A stretch of DNA of 64,000 bases from Flammeovirga sp. EKP202 (GTDB taxonomy: Bacteria > Bacteroidota > Bacteroidia > Cytophagales > Flammeovirgaceae). The stretch lies in the NCBI RefSeq assembly GCF_014534745.1, contig NZ_JACVVP010000035.1, forward strand, positions 1-64,000, given 5' to 3'. A model generated the notes under the pieces. The model saw nothing but the letters and a program-made list of their open reading frames with translations, did no database searches and was not told the origin of the DNA. Position 1 is the first letter of the stretch. Every line of letters starts with the position of its first letter. Both the position numbers and the translations under genes were made by a program. Below, piece after piece: positions 44,201 to 52,283 of this stretch.

Positions 44201-45784
44201 GATATTGCTCCATTGGAATTGAAAATAGAAGAATATACGACTCAAATCGCTGCACTTTCAGAAAAGAAAGAAACGGATACCGTTGAGGAAGAGAAAAAAA
44301 ATTCGAAGCTGGCAAAACTTGATGCCGAAATCAAAGAATACGAACAAGAACTTTTAGCCGTCAACAAACAGCTGAAAGAAAGAGAAACACCAAGAAAATC
44401 TGCTGGAGAAAGTTTAGGAGATGTTGGTATACGTTTGGCAACAATGGTTAAAGATGTTGACCTAACGTATTCAGAAAATAACTCTACAATTCTTCCGGGT
44501 TATATGCCAACGGCAAAATACTTAGGTTTTGATGAGAACTTTGGAGCTCCAGGTTTAGGTTTCATTTTAGGTAGTCAAGATCCTAATATTCGTTTTGACG
44601 CAGCAAAAAGTGGATGGCTTTCATCAAGTTTATATCTCAATCAACAGTTTACGCAAGTAAAACAAGAAAAGTATCAAGTGCGAGCAAATCTTGAGCCTTT
44701 CAAAGATTTGAAAATCACTTTAACGAGTGAGCACAATACAACACAATCGTATACTGAGATTTTCCGATTTACAGAAGCTACGAATGATTATGAATCACTT
44801 TCACCTCAAAGAACCGGTACTTTTGGTATGAGTTTCTTTAGTTTACCAACGGCGTTTAGTGCACCTGATGGAAACAATCAATCTGCAATTTTTGATCAAT
44901 TCGTAGCCAATAGAGAGGTTGTGAAAAACAGATTGAACTCCATGAGAACTCAATCGCAAGAAGAATATGTCAACAATGATCAGGATGTTTTAATTCCAGC
45001 TTTCATAGCGGCTTATACCGGTCAAGATGTAAATAATGTTGGTTTAACAGCCTTTCCGAGTTCATTCCCTATTCCAAACTGGGACATTCGTTATACAGGT
45101 TTGTCCAACATTAAAGGATTAAATGATGTGTTTAAGACGATCACTTTATCGCATAGTTATAAATCAAATTATACGGTAGGTAGTTATAACTCTTCATTAC
45201 TTTATGGAGCAACGGAGATTGGACCAGACAAAGGAATCAATGATACACCAAGTGCCAAAGATGACGGTCAAGGAAATATCGTTCCTGTTTATGTTATAAA
45301 CCAAGTAAATATTGAAGAACGTTTTGGACCTTTGATTGGTATCAACATCAAATTGATGAATGATTTGCAAATCAAATTTGATTATAATAAAGGTAGACTG
45401 TTAGCATTAAACCTCTCCAATGCTCAGGTAACAGAACAGTTGAATAATGATTTTACGGTAGATGTTGGTTATACTAAATCGGGAATGAAACTTCCATTTA
45501 GATCAAAGGGTAGAACAAGAGTATTGAAAAACGATATCACTTTTAGACTTGCTTTCTCTATTCGTGATAACCAAACTACTCAATACAGAATTGATGAGGA
45601 CAATGTGGTTACTGCAGGTAATATGAACTTGGCTTTAAGACCTACAATCAACTATATGTTGAATGACAGAGCGAGTTTACAATGTTACTTTGATAGAACA
45701 ATCAATGATCCGAAAGTCTCTAATGCTTTTAGAAGAACATCAACAGCATTCGGTTTCCAGTTTAAATACTCACTGACTCAGTAA
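38234..45784 (+). CDS. sprA: T9SS outer-membrane translocon SprA
   Basis: SprA forms the very large barrel through which T9SS cargo crosses the outer membrane and is needed for gliding. The 2516-residue product has an export signal, repeated SprA-type beta segments (for example AENSVVITSGGVTLTEGVQYT and IDDFEGAEVPYDLG) and a C-terminal barrel end (RTSTAFGFQFKYSLTQ). No ATG lies upstream of the signal; the frame opens with TTG at 38234, just after an in-frame stop, and later ATGs would remove the signal, so TTG is accepted. A charged insertion (about 1912-2056), Arg/Ser repeats plus a coiled coil, is unusual. It follows ruvA by 79 bp. Confidence 0.95.
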   Translation: MFRFTVATIVNVLLYVFFLNDAYSSTAYHSTAYEVFQQEKPQEIRQEQDTSKYVPSKPYEKDRFGDPIASPERKSPLISTKPNTETSISIDSAGKTYNVKETLNGDVDYRTPSYIHYDAYKDYLFRKQMADYYNSLSVAQDGNDVLPGMDGGRLIPEIELGRAADFLFGGSTLDFELNGNAMLDFGFLFQRVDNPQVPVTQQRNGGFNFDQQVGLGMVGKIGDKLELSANFDTKSTFQFDQQYNMSYTAYDYDIIQDIQVGNVSFNVRNSLISGAQNLFGVYSRLRFGNLYVSSVFSSQRGSQETITIKNGGQNREFEFRSDTYDNNRHFFIGHFFRGKYEESLKATPNIISGVVVTRMKVYVTNRSNDTETQRNLVGLMDLGEAVPYNPAWVDISNNNSAADNNANLLYNQVRNLNRQSDAIKGQLEGIGLENGSEFEILRSARELSPTEFQYNQQLGYVSLSSPLRNDEVLAIAFEYTFNGVNYKVGELNEDLANLSQDEVMFMKLLSPSTIITKAPDLYNPGQEVVFPMWDLMMKNIYSLQTSGIQKEDFQFRIIYRDDATGVDNPSIQEGAIAGVPLIEVTGLDRLNMNLELQKDGNFDFVEGVTVDSKNGRIIFPVLEPFGSTIETSLQNDPVTIQDKYVFNDLYEKTQADAVLNTRQNKYFMLGSYKGGSSNEILLPGINIAENSVVITSGGVTLTEGVQYTVDYQFGRVTILDQGVLTSGKDIRITYERADLFNFQTKTLAGVDLEYHFNEDFIISGTLMHLSEKPLISRVNVGSEPIKNTMWGLTLDYTTESRLLTKLVDGIPGLDTKERSSFSFKGEFAQLIPGTPSLIGTDGTGYIDDFEGAEVPYDLGLNPTSWAHGSTPLKILKDQGLEDNPPMTPQDSLKYNDRRALLSWYNIDNVFYYTSGNTSRPSNISDEDMQNHYVRLIPYNEVFKNRQANQINTNEVTFDLAYYPTEKGPYNYNTDLNADGTLKDPTKNFGAITKAITTDVDFDNLNVQYLEFWMMDPFIQGQNALVEGQNNNTGGKLYIDLGSVSEDVVPDGRHFFENGMTTNKSLLNESVWGYSPTTQFVNNVFNTAVPRAAQDVGYDGLTSEEEADFFRTNFIDKLPNVLSPEARAAILADPSSDDFRYYLGGDLDAEDLKVLERYKRFNGPDGNSPENSGGTSFTPSNTNYPNNEDLNGDNTLNELNAYYEYEFEMRPNQLSNNPYIVDRVTSEAPDSRELVTWYQVRIPIRNEDNYEKFGSIDNFKSIKFIRLFMTDWEQPVVLRMLNFQLVGAQWRPYTLNIDDEGGNPSTATVNISSVNIEQNGVTDESGKIPYVLPPGFERDYDATSTVSRRINEQSLQVCIDNLGDDDGVAVFKNFSLDLVNYKRIKMELHAQSDNAKDEDLRAFLRVGTDLVDNYYEIEVPLYITPRYTTTQEAIWPRENEIDIALEELYRLKSERNKSGVKRNELYPTDLTQPNIRNYRVRVVGNPDLSAVQTAMIGVRNPKTTDPSPYNVCIWANELRATEYSTFSAWAANASVDATLADFMNIKANTRYSTVGFGGIQDKIGDRQRESNLEFGISTNINLEKIFLNRVGLSIPIYMSYDQKGSNPYFDPLDPDTPLDISQGSFETAAEGAYYADQVRYLEVSRSINISNLSKVKMNPEAKSYPWDIENLSLSGGYSDSKMRDKNTEARDYTQWQLGAAYSYQSPLKNWEPFKNTEMGEWGTLVKDFNIMPIPNSYSVRGNLNRTYRYTQFRTLNDDGQFTTEGILPTYEKQFLFDRGYNLGWNFAKSLKLDYNATANALVDEPEGAIDTDVKRDSIINNLLDFGRMKQFNQTIAGTYNIPINKIPALDFIGANARYTANTNWTAGTLGIADTLGNVISNRQDIAFNSKLDLNSIYKKIGYVNHLENGVSSRSRSRSRSRNTSGSKKKKDNTRLAYEKIRLKDKLKKLRAKQKELRTEEADKKKAEKEKLEGKIAKLKTKIEKYKAKEKDIAPLELKIEEYTTQIAALSEKKETDTVEEEKKNSKLAKLDAEIKEYEQELLAVNKQLKERETPRKSAGESLGDVGIRLATMVKDVDLTYSENNSTILPGYMPTAKYLGFDENFGAPGLGFILGSQDPNIRFDAAKSGWLSSSLYLNQQFTQVKQEKYQVRANLEPFKDLKITLTSEHNTTQSYTEIFRFTEATNDYESLSPQRTGTFGMSFFSLPTAFSAPDGNNQSAIFDQFVANREVVKNRLNSMRTQSQEEYVNNDQDVLIPAFIAAYTGQDVNNVGLTAFPSSFPIPNWDIRYTGLSNIKGLNDVFKTITLSHSYKSNYTVGSYNSSLLYGATEIGPDKGINDTPSAKDDGQGNIVPVYVINQVNIEERFGPLIGINIKLMNDLQIKFDYNKGRLLALNLSNAQVTEQLNNDFTVDVGYTKSGMKLPFRSKGRTRVLKNDITFRLAFSIRDNQTTQYRIDEDNVVTAGNMNLALRPTINYMLNDRASLQCYFDRTINDPKVSNAFRRTSTAFGFQFKYSLTQ

Positions 45785-46105
45785 AATTATAAAAGAAAAA
45801 GAACTTCTTCTTTTCAAAAAGGCCATCACTTGTTTATGCATTTGATGGCCTTTTTGGTTTGAAATTTTTCCCTTTCAGCTGAAAATATTAAATTGTGCAA
45901 CAGGGTGGCATAAAGAAATCTTTTCATGATTGAAATTGCGTTCCAAAAACTTTATATACCAAAGGTGGCTTTGGTTAAATCCTTGTTATCTGCAAAATAA
46001 GAAACCCATATTTTAATAAATCCAAGTACAGAGTTTAAATACTTGAGCTTGTTTTTATTTGATACCCCATCTAAGAAGTGATTTAAAATCGAAAGAGGTA
46101 TTATA
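45785..46105. other. Intergenic region between sprA and the epimerase gene
   Basis: 321 bp holding the sprA terminator at its left end. The rest is AT-rich with no clear promoter pair or small gene. Confidence 0.5.
45816..45855 (+). terminator. Rho-independent terminator after sprA
   Basis: aaaaaggccatca pairs with tgatggccttttt around a 14-nt loop. Confidence 0.85.
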
Positions 46106-47125
46106 ATGAAAGTAGAAGTATATCCAGTCGATCTTCAATTAAGACATACTTTTAAAATAGCCCATGATGAGAGAGATATTCAAAAATCAGTGATTGTGGC
46201 ATTATCAGACGGTCATTATACAGGATATGGTGAGGCTACAGCTAATAATTTTTATGGTGTCAGCCAAGAACAAATTATTCAATCGATACATAGTATTGAA
46301 GACAAAATAACGGCCTTAGACACTTTGTCTCCATTACAGTTTCATCAAAAAATTTCTACATGGCTGGCAGGGGCTAGTTTCCCGATTTGTGCATTAGATG
46401 AAGCATATCACGATTTTTACGGAAAGAAGCATCGACAAAAGAATTATAAAACATGGGATGTTGATGGGAAGGTATTTCCTTTATCCAATTATACTATTGG
46501 TATTGGAACGATTGAAGAGATGGTCGCCAAGATGAAGGAATTCCCAAACCCAATTTATAAAATAAAGTTAGGGACAAAAGAAGACATCAAAATTGTAGAA
46601 GCTTTGAGAAAACACACTGATGCCATTTTTAGAGTTGATGCTAATTGTGCTTGGGGACTGGAAGAAAGTATTGAAAATTCCATTGCTTTTAAAGAATTGG
46701 GTGTAGAACTTATTGAACAACCTATGCATCCGTTGGAGGTAGAAGGAATGAGGAGAGTATACAAATCATCTCAATTACCATTACTCGCAGATGAATCTTG
46801 CATAGTGGAATCTGATGTGGAAAAATGTATTGGACAGTTTCATGCCATCAATATAAAACTAACAAAATGCGGGGGGCCTACAGTTGCTGTAAGGATGATT
46901 GAAAAAGCCCGTCAGTTGGGTTTAAAAGTGATGGTTGGTTGTATGACAGAATCGTCAGTAGGCATTTCAGCAATAGCTCAGTTACTTCCGTTGTTAGATT
47001 TTGTCGATATGGATGGTGCATTATTATTGAAAAATGATCCTGCTTCTGGGGTTGAAATTATCAATGGTAAAGCTCATTTTCCAAATGTTTATGGTAATGG
47101 TGTTGTACTTAAAGAAATGAATTAA
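46106..47125 (+). CDS. Dipeptide epimerase (L-Ala-D/L-Glu type)
   Basis: An enolase-superfamily enzyme of 339 residues. Catalytic lysines lie in YKIKLGTKED and INIKLTKCGG, and metal ligands in FRVDANCAW, IEQPMHPLE and LLADESC. The DMDGALLL segment contains the dipeptide-recognition DxD motif typical of L-Ala-D/L-Glu epimerases. The enzyme inverts Glu in L-Ala-D-Glu released from peptidoglycan so it can be degraded. An NlpC/P60 lipoprotein gene overlaps it by one base, which supports a murein-recycling role. Confidence 0.92.
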   Translation: MKVEVYPVDLQLRHTFKIAHDERDIQKSVIVALSDGHYTGYGEATANNFYGVSQEQIIQSIHSIEDKITALDTLSPLQFHQKISTWLAGASFPICALDEAYHDFYGKKHRQKNYKTWDVDGKVFPLSNYTIGIGTIEEMVAKMKEFPNPIYKIKLGTKEDIKIVEALRKHTDAIFRVDANCAWGLEESIENSIAFKELGVELIEQPMHPLEVEGMRRVYKSSQLPLLADESCIVESDVEKCIGQFHAINIKLTKCGGPTVAVRMIEKARQLGLKVMVGCMTESSVGISAIAQLLPLLDFVDMDGALLLKNDPASGVEIINGKAHFPNVYGNGVVLKEMN

Positions 47126-48270
47126 TGATGAAAAAATATATACTATTCAGTTTATCTATCGTACTTTTTATTAGTTGTCATTCAGTACCTAACGATGATG
47201 AAGCATTGTCATTGATGTTGAATTCAATTAAAAGTCATTATGTACCGGACAGCCGATTGGGTGTTTTTGACATTGAAATTAAAAAAGAAAATAATAAAAA
47301 AGTACTAGTAGGGAGCACAACAAATGCTCATGTTATTAAGGAAATAAAAGAAAATATCGGAAAGATTTTACCTTCCGTAGAAGTGGATGTAAAGGTGCTT
47401 CCTGACCAAAATTTAGGAAGTGAGATTTACGGAGTGATTAATAATTCAGTGATCAATATGCGTATAAAACCAGGTTTTTCTTCTGGCATGGCAAAACAGG
47501 CCCTTTTGGGGGAAAAGATCACTTTGTTGGAAGAGAAAGGTGGTTGGTACAGAGCCAAGACTTCAGATGGTTATATTTCATGGTTAATAAAAAGTGCATT
47601 TACGACTATGGATGAAATAGCATTGAACGAATGGGATCATAAAACGAAAGTCATTTATACTCAAGATTACGGCAGTAGTGTAGCTATTGAAAACCGTAAT
47701 CAAAAAGTGAGTGATTTAGTATACGGTAATCTATTAGCAGTAGACGAAGATAGAGGTAAATACTACATTGTTCTTTATCCTGATGGTAGAAAGGCAATCG
47801 TTCAGAAAAATGAAGTGACATTGTTAGAGGAATGGACAAATACTAGAAAGTTGACACAACAAAACCTTTTAGCAACGGCAAAAACCTTTATGGGAGTGCC
47901 TTATTCATGGGGAGGAAATTCTTATAAAGGGGTGGATTGTAGTGGATTTACAAGTTCAGTATACGGTATGAATGGTATGCAAATTCCTAGAGATGCCTCT
48001 TTACAGGTATTGGAAGGAACAGAAATCGATACATTGGGTCACTATTCCAAATTAGAAGTTGGAGACTTGTTGTTTTTTGGTAGAAAAGCAACTGAAGATA
48101 AAACAGAAAGAGTGGTGCATGTGGGGATGTGGATTGGTAATGGTCAGTTTATTCACTCCCAAGGAAACGTTCATATCAGCAGTTTTGATAAAACATCTCC
48201 TTTCTACGATGAATTTAACCTCAACCGCTTTTTAAGAGTCAAAAGAATTTTTGAGAACAATAACATATAA
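47125..48270 (+). CDS. NlpC/P60 family lipoprotein with SH3-like domains
   Basis: A 381-residue exported endopeptidase with a lipoprotein signal (MMKKYILFSLSIVLFISC). SH3-like repeats (about 105-240; NSVINMRIKPGFSSG) bind peptidoglycan. The NlpC/P60 domain follows: GVPYSWGGNSYKGVDCSGF with the catalytic Cys, then RVVHVGMWIGNGQFIHS with the catalytic His. Homologues such as YkfC cut L-Ala-D-Glu from muropeptides. The upstream epimerase gene, sharing taatg at the junction, would process the product. A terminator follows. Confidence 0.92.
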   Translation: MMKKYILFSLSIVLFISCHSVPNDDEALSLMLNSIKSHYVPDSRLGVFDIEIKKENNKKVLVGSTTNAHVIKEIKENIGKILPSVEVDVKVLPDQNLGSEIYGVINNSVINMRIKPGFSSGMAKQALLGEKITLLEEKGGWYRAKTSDGYISWLIKSAFTTMDEIALNEWDHKTKVIYTQDYGSSVAIENRNQKVSDLVYGNLLAVDEDRGKYYIVLYPDGRKAIVQKNEVTLLEEWTNTRKLTQQNLLATAKTFMGVPYSWGGNSYKGVDCSGFTSSVYGMNGMQIPRDASLQVLEGTEIDTLGHYSKLEVGDLLFFGRKATEDKTERVVHVGMWIGNGQFIHSQGNVHISSFDKTSPFYDEFNLNRFLRVKRIFENNNI

Positions 48271-48324
48271 GTCAATTATTGAAGTAAGTATTTTGCGTTT
48301 CATTACGTTAATTTTAAGCATGAG

Positions 48325-48354
48325 AAAGCCATCACAATTTTTGTGATGGCTCTT
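48325..48354. terminator. Bidirectional terminator
   Basis: agccatcacaa pairs with ttgtgatggct around ttt, between the NlpC/P60 and hppD genes, which converge. Confidence 0.85.
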
Positions 48355-48385
48355 TATTATTACAAAAAGAGAAATTGAACTTCTA

Positions 48386-49507
48386 CTATAAATTACCTCT
48401 TAAAGCCTGCTCTCTTTCAATGGCTTCAAACAAAGCTTTGAAATTACCCTTACCAAATGATTTAGCACCTTTTCGTTGAATGATTTCAAAGAAAAGAGTA
48501 GGACGATCTTCAACAGGTTTAGTGAAAATCTGTAACAAATAACCTTCCTCATCTCTATCAACAAGAATATTGAGTGCTTTGAGTTGATCAATTTCTTCAT
48601 CAATATCACCTACACGATCTCTTAAGTCATCGTAATAATTATCAGGGACATAAAGAAATTCTATACCTCTGTTTCTTAGTTCCTGTACCGTATAGCAGAT
48701 GTCGTCAGTAGCGACTGCAATGTGTTGTACTCCGGCACCGTTGTAAAAGTCTAAGTACTCTTCAATTTGTGATTTCTTTTTTCCTTCTGCTGGTTCATTG
48801 ATTGGGAATTTTACATAGCCATTGCCATTTGAGACCACCTTGGACATTAGTGCAGTGTAATCCGTAGAGATGTCATTATCATCAAAAGTCAATAGCAACT
48901 TAAAGCCCATCACTTCTTCATAAAAATTGACCCACTTATCCATTTCACCCAAATCTACATTTCCCACACAATGATCTACATATTTGAGACCCACTGTTTT
49001 TGTTGGGAAATTAGAAGCACGAGCTTCAAATTTAGGGAGGAAGGTGCCCTTATAGTTTTTTCTTTCCACAAAAGTGTGGACGGTATCTCCATAAGTTTTT
49101 ATAGTGGCCATGATGACTTCTCCATTTTCATCAGACATTACCCTTGGGGTGTGAACAGGTATTGCTCCTCTTTTTACAGTTTCCTCAAAAGATTTTCGGG
49201 CATCATCAACCCAAAGTGCAAGTACTTTTACACCATCGCCATGTTTATGTACATGATCAGAAATTTCAGAATTCGAAGAAAGCGAAGTTGTGAATACAAA
49301 ACGAAGCTTACCTTGTTGCAAGACGTAACTGCTACGATCTCTCACTCCAGTTTCAGGCCCAGAGTAAGCAAGGAGTTCAAAGCCGAAAGCAGCTTGATAA
49401 AAATAAGCAGCTTGTTTTGCATTTCCGACATAGAATTCGATGTGATCGGTACCGTTGATAGGGAGGAAATCTACCTCTTCTATCTGTTTTGTACTAGATG
49501 TTAGCAT
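48386..49507 (-). CDS. hppD: 4-hydroxyphenylpyruvate dioxygenase
   Basis: The iron enzyme converts 4-hydroxyphenylpyruvate to homogentisate in tyrosine breakdown. The 373-residue protein has two vicinal-oxygen-chelate halves: NGTDHIEFYVGNAKQAAYFY with RDRSSYVLQQGKLRFVF, and the metal-binding VDHCVGNV, GVQHIAVATDDI and LFFEIIQRKGAKSFGKGNFKALFEAIE (read as separate short motifs) in the C-terminal half. Length is standard. Homogentisate genes are not in the window. A minus-strand TACTTTTG at 49570-49577 is a possible promoter element. Confidence 0.96.
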   Translation of the reverse strand: MLTSSTKQIEEVDFLPINGTDHIEFYVGNAKQAAYFYQAAFGFELLAYSGPETGVRDRSSYVLQQGKLRFVFTTSLSSNSEISDHVHKHGDGVKVLALWVDDARKSFEETVKRGAIPVHTPRVMSDENGEVIMATIKTYGDTVHTFVERKNYKGTFLPKFEARASNFPTKTVGLKYVDHCVGNVDLGEMDKWVNFYEEVMGFKLLLTFDDNDISTDYTALMSKVVSNGNGYVKFPINEPAEGKKKSQIEEYLDFYNGAGVQHIAVATDDICYTVQELRNRGIEFLYVPDNYYDDLRDRVGDIDEEIDQLKALNILVDRDEEGYLLQIFTKPVEDRPTLFFEIIQRKGAKSFGKGNFKALFEAIEREQALRGNL

Positions 49508-49588
49508 GTGAGTAATAATTAAATGGTTTATGATTTATATGTGTTTGAGTGTTTACTTTTATGTGTTTACAAAAGTATAGAGCCAAAA

Positions 49589-49666
49589 AAAAGCCTTTGT
49601 ATTCCTATAACAAATGAAATGCATGATCAGAAATCATGTCTTTCAACATGGAAAACAAAGGCTTTT
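49589..49666 (-). terminator. Long-loop terminator-like structure between gpsA and hppD
   Basis: A 12-bp outer stem (aaaagcctttgt and complement) encloses 54 nt containing two mutually exclusive hairpins that share catg. On the minus strand the stem is followed by eight Ts, so it fits a gpsA terminator. Confidence 0.6.
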
Positions 49667-49744
49667 ATATATTTAGTGTTGTCTCATAGATGAGATAATA
49701 TCTTTCTTTAGTAATGTGTTTTTATATACGTGAATTAAATATAC

Positions 49745-50800
49745 TTAGTTTAATTGATCTTTTAAAATTCTGAACTCCACAATTGGTGAAATTCTTTCAT
49801 ATAAGATGTTGTATACAGCTCTGGTGATAGGCATTTCATTCTCAATTTCAAGACGTTTGGCGATCTCGAAGATACTGTTTACAGCATAGTATCCTTCGGC
49901 AACCATTTGCATTTCCAATTGAGCAGCTTTCACTGAATAGCCATGGCCAATCATATTACCAAAAGTTCTATTTCTACTGAATTGTGAATAAGAAGTGACC
50001 AACATATCACCCAAATAGGCAGTACCTAGTAAGTTACGTTTAATGTGGTAAGCCGCTTTTAAGAAATATTGTACTTCTTGCATAGCGTTTGACACTAATA
50101 CAGCTTGAAAGTTATCGCCATATCCCAACCCATGTGCAATACCACAAGAGATGGCAACAATATTTTTCATTACTGCAGAGTATTCCACTCCATAAATATC
50201 TCTGATAGAAGTGGTTTTGATATATCGATTACTCATCGCTTCAGAGAGTGCAGTGCCAAACCTTTTACTTCCTGATGCAATTGTCAAATAAGCCTGTTTT
50301 TCCATGGCTACCTCCTCCGCGTGACAAGGACCTCCAATTACAGCGACTTTTTTATGATGCACATTGAAGTTCTTTTCAATATGTTCAGTGACCAATATAT
50401 GTTTTTCAGGAATAAGACCTTTAATGGCAGAAATTACAAATTTATCTTTGAAATCTTCCGGTGTTAAATCTTTGATTGCATCTAAAACAAATGCTGCAGG
50501 AACCGCTAATAAGATGGCATTGGCACCTCTAATAGCATCTTTTATATTGCTAAATGGTTTTACTGTTTCATTTGAAATTTTAGCCGAGGGTAAATATCTA
50601 GGGTTTGAATGATATTGTTTGATGTGATTGATATCATCTTGATTTCTGATCCACCAATGCAATTTAGTCAATCCTCCATCTGATAAAATTTTTACTAATG
50701 CAGTCGCCCAACTTCCACCGCCTATCACTGCAATTGTAGAGATGTCGGGTATCTCTTGTTGATTATCAGTGTTTTGTATATTTTGAATTTCTTTTGCCAC
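49745..50800 (-). CDS. gpsA: Glycerol-3-phosphate dehydrogenase (NAD(P)+)
   Basis: GpsA reduces dihydroxyacetone phosphate to sn-glycerol-3-phosphate for phospholipid synthesis. The 351-residue protein has the Rossmann motif IAVIGGGSWATALVKIL, the ILLAVPAAFVLD strand, the VISAIKGLIPE loop, the VIGGPCHAEEV catalytic-region motif, and AVMKNIVAISCGIAHGLGYGDN, the helix with the catalytic Lys. An N-terminal extension of about 20 residues is slightly long for the family. The upstream 280-bp region is AT-rich and shared with the divergent DAHP synthase gene. Confidence 0.95.
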   Translation of the reverse strand: MAKEIQNIQNTDNQQEIPDISTIAVIGGGSWATALVKILSDGGLTKLHWWIRNQDDINHIKQYHSNPRYLPSAKISNETVKPFSNIKDAIRGANAILLAVPAAFVLDAIKDLTPEDFKDKFVISAIKGLIPEKHILVTEHIEKNFNVHHKKVAVIGGPCHAEEVAMEKQAYLTIASGSKRFGTALSEAMSNRYIKTTSIRDIYGVEYSAVMKNIVAISCGIAHGLGYGDNFQAVLVSNAMQEVQYFLKAAYHIKRNLLGTAYLGDMLVTSYSQFSRNRTFGNMIGHGYSVKAAQLEMQMVAEGYYAVNSIFEIAKRLEIENEMPITRAVYNILYERISPIVEFRILKDQLN

Positions 50801-51043
50801 TCTATTATAAGGTAAATTTTATGTAAAGGTAATAAATACACTTTAGAATGATGGTCATTTCACAGTACAATAATGCCTATTTAATTTATGCTTTACAATT
50901 GATTTAGTATGAGATTTAAATAATTGTTTGAAAATAGTGATACGAATTTCATTTTAAACATTGAATAATTTTGTCAATAATTAAAAATGTATGTTAATTT
51001 GTTTAATTATTTCAATTAACTATAGATTTAATTCAATTTTTTG

Positions 51044-51051
51044 TAATTTTG
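51044..51051 (+). promoter_or_regulatory. -7 promoter element of the DAHP synthase gene
   Basis: TAATTTTG matches TAnnTTTG, ending 29 bp before the ATG. No clear TTG box upstream. Confidence 0.35.
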
Positions 51052-51080
51052 AAGTTATTACTATCTGAAACAAATCTGAT

Positions 51081-52175
51081 ATGAAAGATATACAATCATT
51101 AGAAAGCTGGTCTGTAGTAAAAAATGGCGGTCCAATCGCCATTGCAGGTCCATGTAGTGCAGAGTCTGAGGAGCAGTTAATGGATACTTGCCGTCAGATT
51201 ACTGAAGAGATAGGTATCACGTTATTGAGAGCGGGTATCTGGAAACCAAGAACTAGACCGGGATCTTTTGAAGGTATTGGTGAGGAAGGTTTGAAGTGGT
51301 TTGCAAATGTGAAGAAAGAATTGAATATGCCTATCACTACTGAAGTGGCTAACGCTCAACACGTTGAGTTAGCATTGAAGTATGGTGTAGACGTTCTTTG
51401 GATTGGTGCTCGTAGTACTGTAAACCCGTTCACTATCCAAGAGATTGCAGATGCATTGAAAGGTGTGAAAGACGTTCCTGTAATGATCAAGAACCCGATC
51501 AACCCTGATGTAGCGCTTTGGAAAGGAGCTATCGAAAGAATTTATGGTGCTGGCGTTCGTCAAATCGCTGGTATTCACCGTGGTTTCTCTTCTTTTGAGA
51601 AAACACAATATAGAAACGTTCCAATGTGGAAATTAGCAATCGCTCTTAAAACTGAGCTTCCTAATTTACCATTGATCTGTGACCCATCTCATATTGGTGG
51701 TACACGTGACCTTATCTACCCTGTATCTCAAAAAGCAATCGACTTAGACTTCGACGGTTTAATGATCGAGACACACAGAGATCCAGATAATGCTTGGTCA
51801 GATGCTTCACAACAAGTAACTCCTAAGCGTTTAGCTGAAATCCTTAATGAAGTAAACATTAAGAAGAGCACTACTGACGCTGAGGAAGTAAATTCTAAAT
51901 TAGATACTCTTCGTGGTAAAATTGACCGTTTAGATAACGAGTTATTAGAAGTATTATCTCAAAGAATGAACGTTGTTGGTGAAATTGGAGATTACAAGAG
52001 AGAAAACAACTTGACTGTATTCCAAGCAGGTCGTTGGATCGATATCTTCCAAAATCGTCCAGAGCAAGCAGCTAAGTTAGGATTAAGCAAAGCATTCATG
52101 GAGCAATTATTCAAATTGGTTCACGACGAGTCTATCCGTCTTCAAACTGCAGTTGTAAATACAGAAAAAGCATAA
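51081..52175 (+). CDS. Bifunctional DAHP synthase/chorismate mutase
   Basis: The 364-residue fusion catalyses the first shikimate-pathway step and the branch toward phenylalanine and tyrosine. Residues 1-260 are a class I beta-type DAHP synthase: PIAIAGPCSAESEEQL, LLRAGIWKPRTRPGSFEG, VDVLWIGARSTVNPF, IAGIHRGFSS, PLICDPSHIGG and GLMIETHRDP. Residues about 275-360 are an AroQ chorismate mutase (LDTLRGKIDRLDNELLEVLS, RMNVVGEIGDYK). The mutase part probably also regulates the synthase, as in homologues. Unusually regular codon use suggests high expression. A terminator follows. Confidence 0.95.
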   Translation: MKDIQSLESWSVVKNGGPIAIAGPCSAESEEQLMDTCRQITEEIGITLLRAGIWKPRTRPGSFEGIGEEGLKWFANVKKELNMPITTEVANAQHVELALKYGVDVLWIGARSTVNPFTIQEIADALKGVKDVPVMIKNPINPDVALWKGAIERIYGAGVRQIAGIHRGFSSFEKTQYRNVPMWKLAIALKTELPNLPLICDPSHIGGTRDLIYPVSQKAIDLDFDGLMIETHRDPDNAWSDASQQVTPKRLAEILNEVNIKKSTTDAEEVNSKLDTLRGKIDRLDNELLEVLSQRMNVVGEIGDYKRENNLTVFQAGRWIDIFQNRPEQAAKLGLSKAFMEQLFKLVHDESIRLQTAVVNTEKA

Positions 52176-52201
52176 GTGAAATCTGTATTTGAAGAATATT
52201 A

Positions 52202-52238
52202 AAGGCGGTGCACATTAGTGTTGCCGCCTTATTTTTTT
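52202..52238 (+). terminator. Rho-independent terminator after the DAHP synthase gene
   Basis: aaggcgg pairs with ccgcctt around a 15-nt loop, with seven Ts following. Confidence 0.8.
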
Positions 52239-52283
52239 GATCTAAGTACTGGGAATGGGAAAAGTAATTGGATGTTTTGCGCA

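Noticed and set aside
48971-49504. 177-residue frame antisense to hppD
   Set aside because: Shadow frame rich in Phe, Ser and Cys on the opposite strand of a conserved enzyme.
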